A DNA stretch of 46,544 bases from Kiloniellales bacterium. GTDB taxonomy: Bacteria > Pseudomonadota > Alphaproteobacteria > Kiloniellales > JAKSDN01. Within the stretch, counting starts at the first letter, position 1, and the number at the start of each line of letters is the position of its first letter. Of this stretch, positions 24,734 through 33,624 are shown piece by piece. Made by a program: the position numbers and the translations under genes. The DNA lies in NCBI GenBank assembly GCA_030064845.1, contig JASJEC010000090.1, positions 1 through 46,544 on the forward strand, in the 5' to 3' direction. The notes under the pieces are model-generated. The model had not been told where the DNA came from and ran no database searches. It saw only the letters and a list, made by a program, of their open reading frames with translations.

Positions 24734-26002
24734 GTGAGCACGGTTCACGTCGTGGGCGCCGGCATGGCCGGGCTCGCCGCCGCCGTGCGCCTCGCCAAGG
24801 CCGGCCGGCGGGTGACGCTGCACGAGGCGGCGGCGCGCGCCGGCGGCCGCTGCCGGTCCTTCGTCGACGCCAAGCTCGGCTGCCTGATCGACAACGGCAA
24901 CCATATCCTGCTCAGCGCCAACGAGGCGGCGCTTTCCTATCTGGACGAGATCGACGCCCGCGACCGCTTCGTCGGCCCATCGCGCGCGGCCTTCCCCTTC
25001 GTTGACCTCAAGAGCGGCGAGCGTTGGACCCTGGAGCCCAGCGCCGGCGCGATCCCCTGGTGGATCCTGGACCGCCGCAAGCGCATTCCCGGCACTCGGC
25101 TGGGCGCCTATCTGGCCGGTCTGCGTCTCGCCTTCGCCGGGCCGGAGGATACCGTCGCCCAGTGCCTGCGCTCGGACGATCCCCTGTGGGAGCGCTTCTG
25201 GGTGCCGCTCACCGTCGCTGCGCTGAACACGGCGCCGCACGAGGCCTCCGCCCGGATGCTCTGGCTGGTCGTGAAGGAGAGCTTCGCCAAGGGCGAGAAG
25301 GCCTGCCGCCCGCTGATCGCCCGCGAGGGTCTGGGTCCCGGGCTGGTGGAGCCGGCCCTCGACCGGCTGCGGGAGGCCGGCGTCGAGGTCGGCTTCAATA
25401 ACCGCCTGCGGGCGGTCGAACTGGGGCCGGAGCGCGCGGAGCAACTGCACTTCTCGTCGGGGACGGTCCCGCTGGATCCGGACGACACGGTGGTGCTCGC
25501 CCTGCCGCCGGCGGTCACCGGCGACCTCCTGCCCGACCTGCCCGTGCCGGAAGACAGCCGGCCGATCGTGAACGCCCACATCCGCCTGCCCCGGCCGCCG
25601 AGCCTGCCGGCCGACCTGCCCTTCGTCGGGCTGGTCGGGGGCCACGCCGATTGGATCTTCCTGCGCGGGGACATCGCCAGCCTGACCGTGAGCGCCGCCG
25701 AGGGCCTGGCCGAGGAGCCGAACGAGATGGTCGCCGAGAAAATGTGGCACGACACGGCGCGCGCCTTCGGGCTCGATCCCGCGGAGCGGCCGCTGGTGCG
25801 CGTCATCAAGGAGAAGCGCGCCACCTTCGCCCAGACCCCGGCGGCCCTGAAACGCCGCGCGGCGCCCCGCACCTCCTGGTCCAACCTGCTGCTCGCCGGC
25901 GACTGGACCGATACCGGCTATCCCGCGACGATCGAGGGCGCCGTGCGCTCGGGCCGGGCCGCCGCGTCGATCCTGCTCGGCGGCGCGCGCGAAGGCGGGT
26001 GA
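24734..26002 (+). CDS. hpnE: Hydroxysqualene dehydroxylase HpnE
   Basis: The 422-residue FAD-dependent oxidoreductase opens with VVGAGMAGLAAAVRLAKAG (GxGxxG at 8-13) and has an ARAGGRCRSF amine-oxidase-type block. It ends with the FAD-closing LLLAGDWTDTGYPATIEGAV. HpnE reduces hydroxysqualene to squalene using FADH2, completing the HpnCDE route. The start is GTG at 24734, 31 bp after hpnD. A 286-bp gap follows before shc, which may hold a separate promoter. Confidence 0.94.
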   Translation: MSTVHVVGAGMAGLAAAVRLAKAGRRVTLHEAAARAGGRCRSFVDAKLGCLIDNGNHILLSANEAALSYLDEIDARDRFVGPSRAAFPFVDLKSGERWTLEPSAGAIPWWILDRRKRIPGTRLGAYLAGLRLAFAGPEDTVAQCLRSDDPLWERFWVPLTVAALNTAPHEASARMLWLVVKESFAKGEKACRPLIAREGLGPGLVEPALDRLREAGVEVGFNNRLRAVELGPERAEQLHFSSGTVPLDPDDTVVLALPPAVTGDLLPDLPVPEDSRPIVNAHIRLPRPPSLPADLPFVGLVGGHADWIFLRGDIASLTVSAAEGLAEEPNEMVAEKMWHDTARAFGLDPAERPLVRVIKEKRATFAQTPAALKRRAAPRTSWSNLLLAGDWTDTGYPATIEGAVRSGRAAASILLGGAREGG

Positions 26003-26165
26003 CCGGCCGCCGCCTCAAATCATGGGTTGAATCGCCCCGCCAGCAGCGGGCCCGCAGCCCCGGCGAAGCCGTCCGTGATCGAGCGCCGCCGCCCCGCCAG
26101 GACGCTGCTCGGCCTTTATGTCAAAGGCTTCAGTTTCGTGACACAAGAAGGTTACTGGCCCTGTC

Positions 26166-26194
26166 TTGCAACGCCTGCTAACAGCGATTAGTTT
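26166..26194 (+). promoter_or_regulatory. Possible promoter upstream of shc
   Basis: Within the 286-bp gap between hpnE and shc, TTGCAA (26166-26171), 17 bases and TAGTTT (26189-26194) form a plausible -35/-10 pair, overlapping the small palindrome TTGCGCAA (26193-26200). This is the most AT-rich part of the gap. It would allow shc and hpnG to be transcribed apart from hpnB-E. Confidence 0.3.
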
Positions 26195-26288
26195 GCGCAA
26201 GGTACGTCAGTAATGCACACCTATCCTGGGGGCTGGCCGGGGGTCGCAATGGGGCCCGGCCGACCAATCATACAGACGAGGGCGAAGA

Positions 26289-28232
26289 ATGAGCGTGTTG
26301 GCGGCTGATTCCGGTTTCGGAGGCGAACTGGATGCCCTGATTCTCGATAGTCGCGAGGCGCTGAAGGCGCGCCAGAAGGACGACGGACACTGGGTCTTCG
26401 AGTTCGAGGCGGATGCCACCATTCCCGCGGAATACGTGCTTCTGCAGCACTTCCTCGGCGACCTGAAGAGCGAGTTCGTCGACGACATCCAGCCGAAGAT
26501 CGCCAACTACCTGCGCGACCGCCAGGCCGAGCACGGCGGCTGGCCTCTGTTTCACGGCGGCGAGCTGGACATCAGCGCCACGATCAAGGCCTACTACGCA
26601 TTGAAGCTGGCCGGCGACGATCCCGACGCGCCGCACATGGTGCGCGCCCGGGAAGCCATTCTGAAGCGCGGCGGCGCGGCCCAGTGCAACGTCTTCACCA
26701 GGATCGCACTGGCCCTCTTCGGCCAGGTGCCCTGGCGCGCCGTGCCCGTCATGCCGGTCGAGATCACCCTGCTGCCGCGCTGGTTCCCCTTCCACCTGGA
26801 AAAGGTCTCCTACTGGTCGCGCACGGTGATCGTGCCGCTGTTGATCTTGATGGCGCTCAAGCCCAAGGCCAAGAACCCGCTCGGCGTCGATGTCCGCGAG
26901 CTCTTCCTGGTGCCGCCCGAGGAGACCGAGTTCCCGATGAACGCGACCGGCACCGCCCTGGGCGCGGCCTTCGCCAGCCTGGACCGGGTGCTGCGTTCGA
27001 TCGAGCCGAGCTTCCCGAAGAAGCAGCGCGAGAAGGCGATCCGCAAGGCGCTCGACTTCATCGGCCCGCGCCTCAACGGCGAGGACGGCCTGGGCGGCAT
27101 CTTTCCGGCCATGGCCAACGCCGTCATGGCTTACGAGGCGCTGGGCACGCCGCGCGACGACGAGAGCTTCCGCGTCGCCCGCCAGGCGGTCGACAAGCTG
27201 CTGAAGATTCACGGCGATCAGGCCTACTGCCAGCCCTGCCTGTCGCCGATCTGGGATACCTGTCTCGCCCTCCACGCCCTGCTGGAGGCCAACGAGGATC
27301 CCAAGGGTCCGGTCATCCAGAAGGCGATCGACTGGCTGCTGGAGCGCGAAATCACCGGAACCTACGGCGACTGGGTCTGGCGCCGGCCGGGTCTCAAGCC
27401 GAGCGGCTGGGCCTTCCAGTACCGCAACGACCACTATCCCGACGTGGACGACACGGCCGTCGTGGTCATGGCCCTGGACCGGACCGGTGACCCGCGCTGC
27501 CGGCCCGCGATAGAGCGGGCGACCCACTGGATCATCGGCATGCAGAGCAGCAATGGCGGCTGGGGCTCGTTCGATCCGGAGAACCAGTACAGCTATCTGA
27601 ACCACATCCCCTTCGCCGACCACGGCGCCCTGCTCGACCCGCCGACCGTGGACGTTTCGGCCCGCTGCCTCTCGATGCTGGCCCAGCTCGGCTACGAACG
27701 GGACCATCCGGCGGTCAAGAAGGCGATCAACTTCATCAAGGACGACCAGGAGCAGGACGGCTCCTGGCATGGCCGCTGGGGCGTCAACTACGTCTACGGC
27801 ACCTGGTCAGCCCTCTCCGCGCTGAACGCCGTCGGCGAGGACATGTCGGCCCCCGCGGTCCGCAAGGCGGTCGACTGGCTGAAGAACTTCCAGCAGGCCG
27901 ACGGCGGCTGGGGCGAGGACTGCGCGACCTACTGGCACGAGCGCCGCGGCGAGGCCAAGGGCAGCACGCCCTCCCAGACCGCCTGGGCGCTGCTCGGCCT
28001 GATGGCGGCCGGCGAGACGGAGAGCGAGTCGGTCGCCGGGGGCGTGAGCTACCTGGAGACGGCGCCCCGGGACGGCGCCAAATGGGAAGAGCGGCTCTAT
28101 ACCGGCATCGGCTTCCCGCGAGTCTTCTATCTGCGCTACGACGGCTACAGCGCCTACTTCCCGCTCTGGGCCCTGGCGCGCTACCGCAACCTCATGGCCA
28201 GCAACGAACGCAAGGTCGGCTTCGGCATGTGA
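26289..28232 (+). CDS. shc: Squalene--hopene cyclase
   Basis: The 647-residue cyclase has the catalytic acid motif DVDD (385-388) in HYPDVDDTAVVVMALD. Several QW repeats are present, such as GGWGSFDPEN, QEQDGSWHGRWGVNYVYGTW and QQADGGWGEDC. It converts squalene to hopene and hopanol, a monotopic membrane-enzyme reaction at the inner membrane. Length is normal for class II triterpene cyclases. The ATG follows GAGGGCGAAGA. The stop overlaps the GTG start of hpnG (GTGA), so the two are coupled. Confidence 0.97.
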   Translation: MSVLAADSGFGGELDALILDSREALKARQKDDGHWVFEFEADATIPAEYVLLQHFLGDLKSEFVDDIQPKIANYLRDRQAEHGGWPLFHGGELDISATIKAYYALKLAGDDPDAPHMVRAREAILKRGGAAQCNVFTRIALALFGQVPWRAVPVMPVEITLLPRWFPFHLEKVSYWSRTVIVPLLILMALKPKAKNPLGVDVRELFLVPPEETEFPMNATGTALGAAFASLDRVLRSIEPSFPKKQREKAIRKALDFIGPRLNGEDGLGGIFPAMANAVMAYEALGTPRDDESFRVARQAVDKLLKIHGDQAYCQPCLSPIWDTCLALHALLEANEDPKGPVIQKAIDWLLEREITGTYGDWVWRRPGLKPSGWAFQYRNDHYPDVDDTAVVVMALDRTGDPRCRPAIERATHWIIGMQSSNGGWGSFDPENQYSYLNHIPFADHGALLDPPTVDVSARCLSMLAQLGYERDHPAVKKAINFIKDDQEQDGSWHGRWGVNYVYGTWSALSALNAVGEDMSAPAVRKAVDWLKNFQQADGGWGEDCATYWHERRGEAKGSTPSQTAWALLGLMAAGETESESVAGGVSYLETAPRDGAKWEERLYTGIGFPRVFYLRYDGYSAYFPLWALARYRNLMASNERKVGFGM

Positions 28233-28939
28233 CCGGTGTCGGCTTCGTCACCGGGCTGGCCGCGGAAGCGGCGCTCCTTTCACGACTAGACGAGGGCTCC
28301 GGGCCTTCGGCGCCCCGGGTCGCCTGCGCCGGGGCGGATAGCGCGCGCGCCGCCGCGGCCGCCGAAGCACTGATCGCCGGGGGCGCCGATGCCCTGGTCT
28401 CTTTCGGTGTCGCCGGCGGACTGGACCCCGCGCTGGGGCCGGGCGCCCTGCTGCTCTCGGAACAGGTCATCGCACCCGACGGGACCGCGACCGCGGCCGA
28501 CGCGGGCTGGCGCCGAGCCGTGCTCCGCCTGGCCGAGCCGGCCGGCCTGACGCTCGCGGGCGGCGCGCTGGCCGGGTCCGACGCGGCCGTCACCGGGGTC
28601 GGCGACAAGCTGGCCCTGCACCGGGACCGGGGTGCCCTGGCGGTCGATATGGAGAGCCACGCCGTGGGCCGCGTGGCCGAGGCGGCGGGACTGCCTTTCC
28701 TGGTTCTGCGCGCGGTGGCCGACCCGGCGGGGCGGGCGCTGCCGGCCCTTGTCGAGGGCAGCATCGCCGCGGACGGACGGCCGCGCGTCGGGCTCGTGCT
28801 CGGGCGCCTCGCCCTGGCGCCCTGGCACCTGGGCACGCTGCTGCGACTGCGGCGCGACTCCGAGGCCGGGCTGGCCGCCCTAGCGCGGGCGCTGGACTGT
28901 CTGGGACCGGCGCTGGCCAGTCATCCGGAAGAGGCTTGA
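28229..28939 (+). CDS. hpnG: Hopanoid-associated phosphorylase HpnG
   Basis: The 236-residue protein belongs to the purine/uridine phosphorylase superfamily. It has VSFGVAGGLDPALGPGALLL in the position of the phosphate and sugar loop and the purine-binding VDMESHAVG. HpnG cleaves adenine from adenosylhopane to give ribosylhopane. The start is GTG at 28229, overlapping the shc stop. It converges on hpnH with a 4-bp gap, so the two ends may interfere. Confidence 0.92.
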   Translation: MTGVGFVTGLAAEAALLSRLDEGSGPSAPRVACAGADSARAAAAAEALIAGGADALVSFGVAGGLDPALGPGALLLSEQVIAPDGTATAADAGWRRAVLRLAEPAGLTLAGGALAGSDAAVTGVGDKLALHRDRGALAVDMESHAVGRVAEAAGLPFLVLRAVADPAGRALPALVEGSIAADGRPRVGLVLGRLALAPWHLGTLLRLRRDSEAGLAALARALDCLGPALASHPEEA

Positions 28940-28943
28940 GGCG

Positions 28944-30062
28944 CTATTCCGCCGCGTCGTGCATCTTGGACACGGCGTCGTCGACCAGCGAATCGAAGAC
29001 GAAGTCCGCCGGTCGCTGCTTGTCCAGGGAGATCTCGGGCGCCATGGGCGCCTCCGTCTCGATGCCGCCGACCCATGTCTTGAGCGCCTTCAGCGGGTTC
29101 TTGACCGTGTCGGCGACGGCGGTGCCCTCGTAGCCGCAATGCACCATGCAATCGGCGCACTTCTCGTAGTTGCCCGTGCCGTAGGCGTCCCAGGCGGTTT
29201 CCTCCATCAGCTCGGTGAAGCTCTTGGCGTAGCCTTCGTTGAGCAGATAGCAGGGCCGCTGCCAGCCGAAGATGTTGCGCGTCGGGTTGCTCCAGGGCGT
29301 GCAGCGGTAGGTCTGGTTGCCGGCCAGGAAATCGAGGAACAGGGTCGACTGGCTGAACTTCCACTTCCTGCCCTTGCCGCGCCGGAAGACGTCGCGGAAC
29401 AGGTTCTTGGTGTGCTGGCGGGTCAGGAAATGCTGCTGGTCGGGCGCACGCTCGTAGGCGTAGCCGGGCGAGACGGTGATGCCCTCGACGCCGAGGCTGG
29501 TGGCGAAATCGAAGAACTCGGCGACCTGTTCCGGCTCGGCGTTGTTGAACAGCGTGCAGTTGATGTTGACCCGGAAGCCCTTGGCGCGGACCGCCTCGAT
29601 CGCCTTGACGGCGCGCTTGAACACGCCTTTCTGGTCGACCGCCCGGTCGTGCTCCTCCTCGAGGCCGTCCAGATGGACCGAGAAGGTCAGGTAGGTGCTG
29701 GGCTTGAAGAGGTGCAGCTTCTTCTCCAACAGGAGCGCGTTGGTGCAGAGGTAGACGAAGCGCTTGCGCTTGACGATCTCCTCCACGATCGTGCCGATCT
29801 CCTTGTGGAGCAGCGGCTCGCCGCCCGGGATCGAGACGATGGGGGCGCCGCATTCCTCGACCGCCTCGATGCAATCCGCGACCGACAGCCGCTTGTTCAG
29901 GATGGAGTCGGGATAGTCGATCTTGCCGCAGCCGGGGCAGGCCAGGTTGCACCGGAACAGGGGCTCCAGCATCAGAACCAGCGGATAGCGCTCGCGCTTG
30001 GCGAGGCGCTGCTTCATGATGTAGGCGCCAACCTTGAACTGTTGCTTCACGGGGACGGCCAC
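28944..30062 (-). CDS. hpnH: Adenosyl-hopene transferase HpnH, radical SAM
   Basis: The 372-residue radical SAM enzyme has the cluster motif CNLACPGCGK (Cys38, Cys42, Cys45), SIPGGEPLLHKE and a C-terminal cysteine-rich part (YEKCADCMVHCGYEG) typical of HpnH. It links the 5'-deoxyadenosyl radical to hopene, giving adenosylhopane, the first step of C35 hopanoid side-chain synthesis. The start is GTG at 30062 (VAVPVKQQFKVGAY) with GAGGAG eight bases upstream; the frame extends to 30149 without similarity. It lies on the opposite strand from shc-hpnG, downstream of hpnA. Confidence 0.95.
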   Translation of the reverse strand: MAVPVKQQFKVGAYIMKQRLAKRERYPLVLMLEPLFRCNLACPGCGKIDYPDSILNKRLSVADCIEAVEECGAPIVSIPGGEPLLHKEIGTIVEEIVKRKRFVYLCTNALLLEKKLHLFKPSTYLTFSVHLDGLEEEHDRAVDQKGVFKRAVKAIEAVRAKGFRVNINCTLFNNAEPEQVAEFFDFATSLGVEGITVSPGYAYERAPDQQHFLTRQHTKNLFRDVFRRGKGRKWKFSQSTLFLDFLAGNQTYRCTPWSNPTRNIFGWQRPCYLLNEGYAKSFTELMEETAWDAYGTGNYEKCADCMVHCGYEGTAVADTVKNPLKALKTWVGGIETEAPMAPEISLDKQRPADFVFDSLVDDAVSKMHDAAE

Positions 30063-30209
30063 CGGGGCGCTCCTCTTGTTTGGTATTTCTGGTTGAACCC
30101 GGCGGTCGCCGGAAAGGCTATCCCTATCGCCTTTGGCCGTTGGAGCCAAGAGGCTTCGTGCGCCGATTACAGAAATGGCACATCACAAGCGCGTGGCTGT
30201 CTCGAGGCG

Positions 30210-31202
30210 TCAATCCAGATAGCCGCCGGCCCGGAACCAGTCGACCGCGTCGCGCAGCGCCTCGACCGGAGGCCGGCTCTCGTAGCCGAGCTCCCGTTCC
30301 GCCTTGCGGCTGGAGAAGTACATCAGCTTCTTCGCCATGCGGATGCCGTCGACGGTGGCGAAGGGCTCGCCCTTGCCGCGCAGACGGGCCCAGGCCTCGG
30401 CGCCGTAGGCGAGCGGCATGATCAGGTCGTGGGGCAGCTTGACCTTGGGGGCCTTGCGGCCGACCAGGGCCGCGATCTCGGCCAGGATCTCGGCCAGGGT
30501 CATGTCCGAGCCGCCCAGAACATAGCGCTCTCCCGGGATCCCCTTCTCGAAGGCGAGCAGGTGGCCGCGGGCGACGTCGTCGACGTGCACGATGTTGAGG
30601 CCGGTGTCGACGAAGGCCGGCATGCGCCCGGCCGCCGCCTCCACGATCATGCGGCCGGTTGGCGTCGGCTTGACGTCGCGCGGGCCGATCGGGGTCGAGG
30701 GATTGACGATCACGATCGGCAGGTCCTCTTCGACGATGAGCTCGCGGACCGCCTCCTCGGCCAGGAACTTCGAGCGCTTGTAGTGGCCGATCATGTGCTC
30801 GAGAGCCACCGGGGTCTCCTCGTCCGAGGGCGTGCCGTCACGGTTGAGCCCCAGCACCGCCACGCTGCTGGTATAGACCATGCGCTCGACCCCCGCGTCG
30901 GCAGCCGCCAACAGGAGGTCGCGGCTGCCCTCCACATTGGTGCGATAGATCTCCTCGGGGTCCGGCACCCAGAGCCGGTAGTCGGCGGCGACGTGGTAGA
31001 GCGCGGTGCAGCCCTGGACGGCGCGGGCGACCGCCGCCCGGTCGCGCAGATCGCCGGTCGCGATCTCGACCTTCAAGCCTTCGATGTTGCGCCGGTCGCT
31101 GCCCTCGCGGGTGAAGACCCGCACGGTGCCGCCCTTTTCGAGCAGATGGCGCACGACCGCGGCGCCGACAAATCCCGTCGCGCCGGTGACCAGGGTCGTC
31201 AT
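30210..31202 (-). CDS. hpnA: Hopanoid-associated sugar epimerase HpnA
   Basis: The 330-residue extended SDR opens with TLVTGATGFVGAAVVRHLL (nucleotide site). It has the TSSVAVLG strand, the YKRSK active-site Tyr/Lys and the segment IGPRDVKPTPTGRMI characteristic of HpnA. It is thought to modify the sugar or ribosyl group of extended hopanoids or to make dihydroflavonol-type precursors; the exact step is open. GGAGAG precedes the ATG at 31202. It heads a minus-strand transcript with hpnH 147 bp later. Confidence 0.9.
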   Translation of the reverse strand: MTTLVTGATGFVGAAVVRHLLEKGGTVRVFTREGSDRRNIEGLKVEIATGDLRDRAAVARAVQGCTALYHVAADYRLWVPDPEEIYRTNVEGSRDLLLAAADAGVERMVYTSSVAVLGLNRDGTPSDEETPVALEHMIGHYKRSKFLAEEAVRELIVEEDLPIVIVNPSTPIGPRDVKPTPTGRMIVEAAAGRMPAFVDTGLNIVHVDDVARGHLLAFEKGIPGERYVLGGSDMTLAEILAEIAALVGRKAPKVKLPHDLIMPLAYGAEAWARLRGKGEPFATVDGIRMAKKLMYFSSRKAERELGYESRPPVEALRDAVDWFRAGGYLD

Positions 31203-31396
31203 GGTCTCTCCAATCCTACACGCCGCCTTCCCGCCCGCCGGAGGCGCGAGACTGATCGTTTTTCGGTTGTCATGCAATTGCCGAATTTGCTGTATATGCC
31301 CTTGGAGGGACGCGAGCGCGCCGCCGCTCGTAACGTCATGGGCAGCCCGCTGTGCCGCAACACCACGCCCTTCCCAGGAAGCTACCGAGATAAAGC

Positions 31397-32062
31397 ATGT
31401 TCAGGTTTCGGACCAAACGCGTCATCGGCGCCTTCGCCGCCACCGCCCTGCTCGCGGCAGGGATCGCTGCAGCGGTGCCGAATGAGGCGCGCGCGGCCGA
31501 TACCAGCGATCCCGGCGTCGTGGCGCAGATCCTGGACGACGCCTTGCTCGAGACCATGCGCCGGAGCGACGAACTGGGGTATGCCGGACGCTACGAAGCG
31601 CTCGATCCGGTCCTACGCAAGACCTTCAACTTTCCCTTCATGGCCCGGGTCGCGGTCGGCCGCCATTGGCGCGACCTTAGCGGAGATGAACAGCGCCGCC
31701 TGATCGACGCCTTCGCGCGGCTGAGCGTGGCCAGCTTCGCCAGCCGCTTCAACGGCTACAGCGGCGAGCGTTTCGAGATCAAGGGCACGAAAGAGCAGCC
31801 CCGAGGGGCGATCCTGGTGCTCAACAACCTGATCAAGGCCGACGGCGAGCCGATCGCCATCAACTACCTGATGCGGCGTGCAGGCAATCCCGGGCACTGG
31901 CGGGTGATCGACGTCTATCTGGACGCCAAGTACAGCGAGTTGGCCACCAAGAGATCGGAGTTCACCTCGGCGATCAGGCGCGAGGGCGTGGATGGGCTTC
32001 TGGCCATGATCGAAGGGAAGATCGCGGGCTTGGCGAAGCAGGCCGGGGCCGCCGCCAACTGA
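31397..32062 (+). CDS. hpnM: Hopanoid transport-associated protein HpnM (MlaC/Ttg2D-like)
   Basis: The 221-residue protein has a signal peptide ending in ARAADTSD and the MlaC-like domain blocks FNFPFMARVAVGRHWRDLS, FASRFNGYSGERFEI and WRVIDVYLDAKYSELATKR. HpnM is a periplasmic carrier protein found in hopanoid clusters, usually beside the RND transporter HpnN, proposed to shuttle hopanoids to the outer membrane. hpnN is not in this window. It is divergent from hpnA; TTGTCA/GTATAT-like elements (31267-31297) in the 194-bp gap may be its promoter. Confidence 0.9.
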   Translation: MFRFRTKRVIGAFAATALLAAGIAAAVPNEARAADTSDPGVVAQILDDALLETMRRSDELGYAGRYEALDPVLRKTFNFPFMARVAVGRHWRDLSGDEQRRLIDAFARLSVASFASRFNGYSGERFEIKGTKEQPRGAILVLNNLIKADGEPIAINYLMRRAGNPGHWRVIDVYLDAKYSELATKRSEFTSAIRREGVDGLLAMIEGKIAGLAKQAGAAAN

Positions 32063-32134
32063 TTGGCCTCGCGCAGGCCGCCCCCGCGGCCGCGACCGGC
32101 GGAGCGCCGATGCGCGCATGGCGCGAGCACAGCG

Positions 32135-32296
32135 TTAAAGCCGATTTATCTCAATATTTTAGTTTAACAGAGCTTTTACTTCGGAGGACAACACTTGTCC
32201 TCCGGCCGGGTTCGGGATTTCCTTTGCGACGCGCGGGAGATCAAAGCAAACTAGTCCGAATTTAGCGCGGATTTTACACCATTAAGTAGCAATTCA
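32135..32296. promoter_or_regulatory. Two near-CtrA boxes in the AT-rich leader of the DUF2336 gene
   Basis: TTAA-AGCCGAT-TTAT (32135-32149) and TTAA-GTAGCAA-TTCA (32282-32296) each match TTAA-N7-TTAA in seven of eight bases. The second lies 26 bp upstream of the DUF2336 start codon. The region is much richer in A and T than its surroundings, as promoters are. Binding is inference. Confidence 0.3.
32182..32204. repeat. 10-bp stem hairpin between hpnM and DUF2336 gene
   Basis: CGGAGGACAA (32182-32191) and TTGTCCTCCG (32195-32204) pair perfectly around CAC. No T-tract follows on the plus strand. It may be a weak terminator for hpnM or an operator for the following gene. Confidence 0.55.
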
Positions 32297-32322
32297 CCGA
32301 CAATCCAACTGACAGTTTGTCT

Positions 32323-33453
32323 ATGGCGAGCGAGAAGCGACTGCAAGGCGCACAAAGCCTGATAGACGAGGCGCTGAAACGCTCGCTGGCGGCGCGCCGC
32401 GGTCTGCTGGATTCGGTGAGGGGCTACCTGGAAGGGGGCTCCAGCACGCTCACAGACCGCGAGAAGACCCTTTACGACGGGATCCTCAGCCACCTGATCG
32501 GCGAGATCGAGGGGGTGCTTAGACTGCGGCTCGCCGAGAGCCTGTCGGGACGGCCCGGCGTGCCGGGCGATCTCGTGATGGCTCTATCGGATTCCTCGGT
32601 CGAGATCGCCAAGCCCCTGCTCCTGGGGCGCGCGCTGCTCTCCGACGAGGCTCTGATCGAGATTGTCTACTACCGCCTCATGGCACACCAGGTGGCCGCC
32701 GCGCAGCCCTGCTTCGGCGGCTACGGGGAGGACGGCGGCCGCGAGGACCCCCTGCGCGATCTGCTGCACAGGGCCGAACCCGAGGTCTCCGAGGCGGCCA
32801 AGGCCTACCTGATCCACGAGGCCGGCAGGCTCGACAGCTTTCAGGACCCGGTGCTGTGCCGCGACGAGCTCGACCCGGCGCTGGATGCCCGTCTCGCCTG
32901 GCATATCGCCGCCGCCCTGCGCCATCACGTGCTGACCGGCTTCGAGGCCGACGCCGCCCAGATCGACCAAGACCTGGAAGCGGCGGTCCTGGAGCTGACC
33001 GGACGAGAGCGCGCCGGCGCCTCGGCGGCGACGAACGGGCCGGCGGGTGCACTCGCCGACGAGCTCCTGACCCGCAGCCAGATCAATCCGGACACCATGG
33101 CGGCGATCCTGCGCCGAGGCGAGGCGCCGCTGTTCGAGGCCCTCTTCTCCCGCCTGCTGGGCATCAACGCGCGCCGCGTGCGGTTCATCCTCTATGCGCC
33201 GGACGACAGCGACTTCGCCATCGCCTGCCGGGCGCTCGATCTCGCCGCCGCCGAGTTCGTGGTACTGCGCGGACTGCTGTGGCGCGGTCGCCCCGGCGCG
33301 CCCGAGGATCCGGAGAGCGGGTCCCGGGCCTTCGAGCGCTACGAAGCGATCGACCCGGAGGCCGCGCGCGACGTGCTCGCGTTCTGGCAGCGGCACGGGT
33401 GCTATTTGGACGCCATCCAGAACGTCGAGAGCGCCGCCCCGCCGCAGCCCTAG
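32323..33453 (+). CDS. DUF2336 domain protein
   Basis: The 376-residue, mainly helical protein has the DUF2336 pattern of HEAT-like repeats (SDSSVEIAKPLLLGRALLSD, EALIEIVYYRLMAHQVAAA). The family is largely alphaproteobacterial and of unknown biochemical role; in several species these genes lie near motility or stress regulators. There is no signal peptide. The start is the ATG at 32323 (MASEKRLQG), two codons after a TTG in frame. The stop codon TAG is embedded in the palindromic repeat that follows. Confidence 0.85.
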   Translation: MASEKRLQGAQSLIDEALKRSLAARRGLLDSVRGYLEGGSSTLTDREKTLYDGILSHLIGEIEGVLRLRLAESLSGRPGVPGDLVMALSDSSVEIAKPLLLGRALLSDEALIEIVYYRLMAHQVAAAQPCFGGYGEDGGREDPLRDLLHRAEPEVSEAAKAYLIHEAGRLDSFQDPVLCRDELDPALDARLAWHIAAALRHHVLTGFEADAAQIDQDLEAAVLELTGRERAGASAATNGPAGALADELLTRSQINPDTMAAILRRGEAPLFEALFSRLLGINARRVRFILYAPDDSDFAIACRALDLAAAEFVVLRGLLWRGRPGAPEDPESGSRAFERYEAIDPEAARDVLAFWQRHGCYLDAIQNVESAAPPQP

Positions 33454-33512
33454 AGCAGATCCGGGTTTGCCGGAACCGCGAAGCGTTTCCGTCAAAACAT
33501 GATCCGCTCTAG
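33450..33512. repeat. 63-bp palindromic intergenic element
   Basis: The outer arms CTAGAGCAGATC (33450-33461) and GATCCGCTCTAG (33501-33512) pair with one mismatch. Inner arms CGGAACCGC (33471-33479) and GCGTTTCCG (33483-33491) pair with one mismatch around GAA. The result is a two-tier hairpin. It resembles a dispersed repeat that I have seen in other alphaproteobacterial intergenic regions; the left arm supplies the stop codon of the DUF2336 gene. Confidence 0.75.
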
Positions 33513-33624
33513 GCCGCTGGAGGAGCCGGACCGGCCTTCGGCCCGCCGGACCCAAAAAGAGCCATTCTCCACGGCCCCCGGTCTGTGGCATAAGCGCGCG
33601 AAACCCTCCTGGAGTGGCGCGGTC

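Noticed and set aside
28959-31703. A 914-codon open frame on the plus strand.
   Set aside because: It is antisense to hpnH and hpnA, whose motifs are unmistakable. Long antisense frames are common at this GC content.
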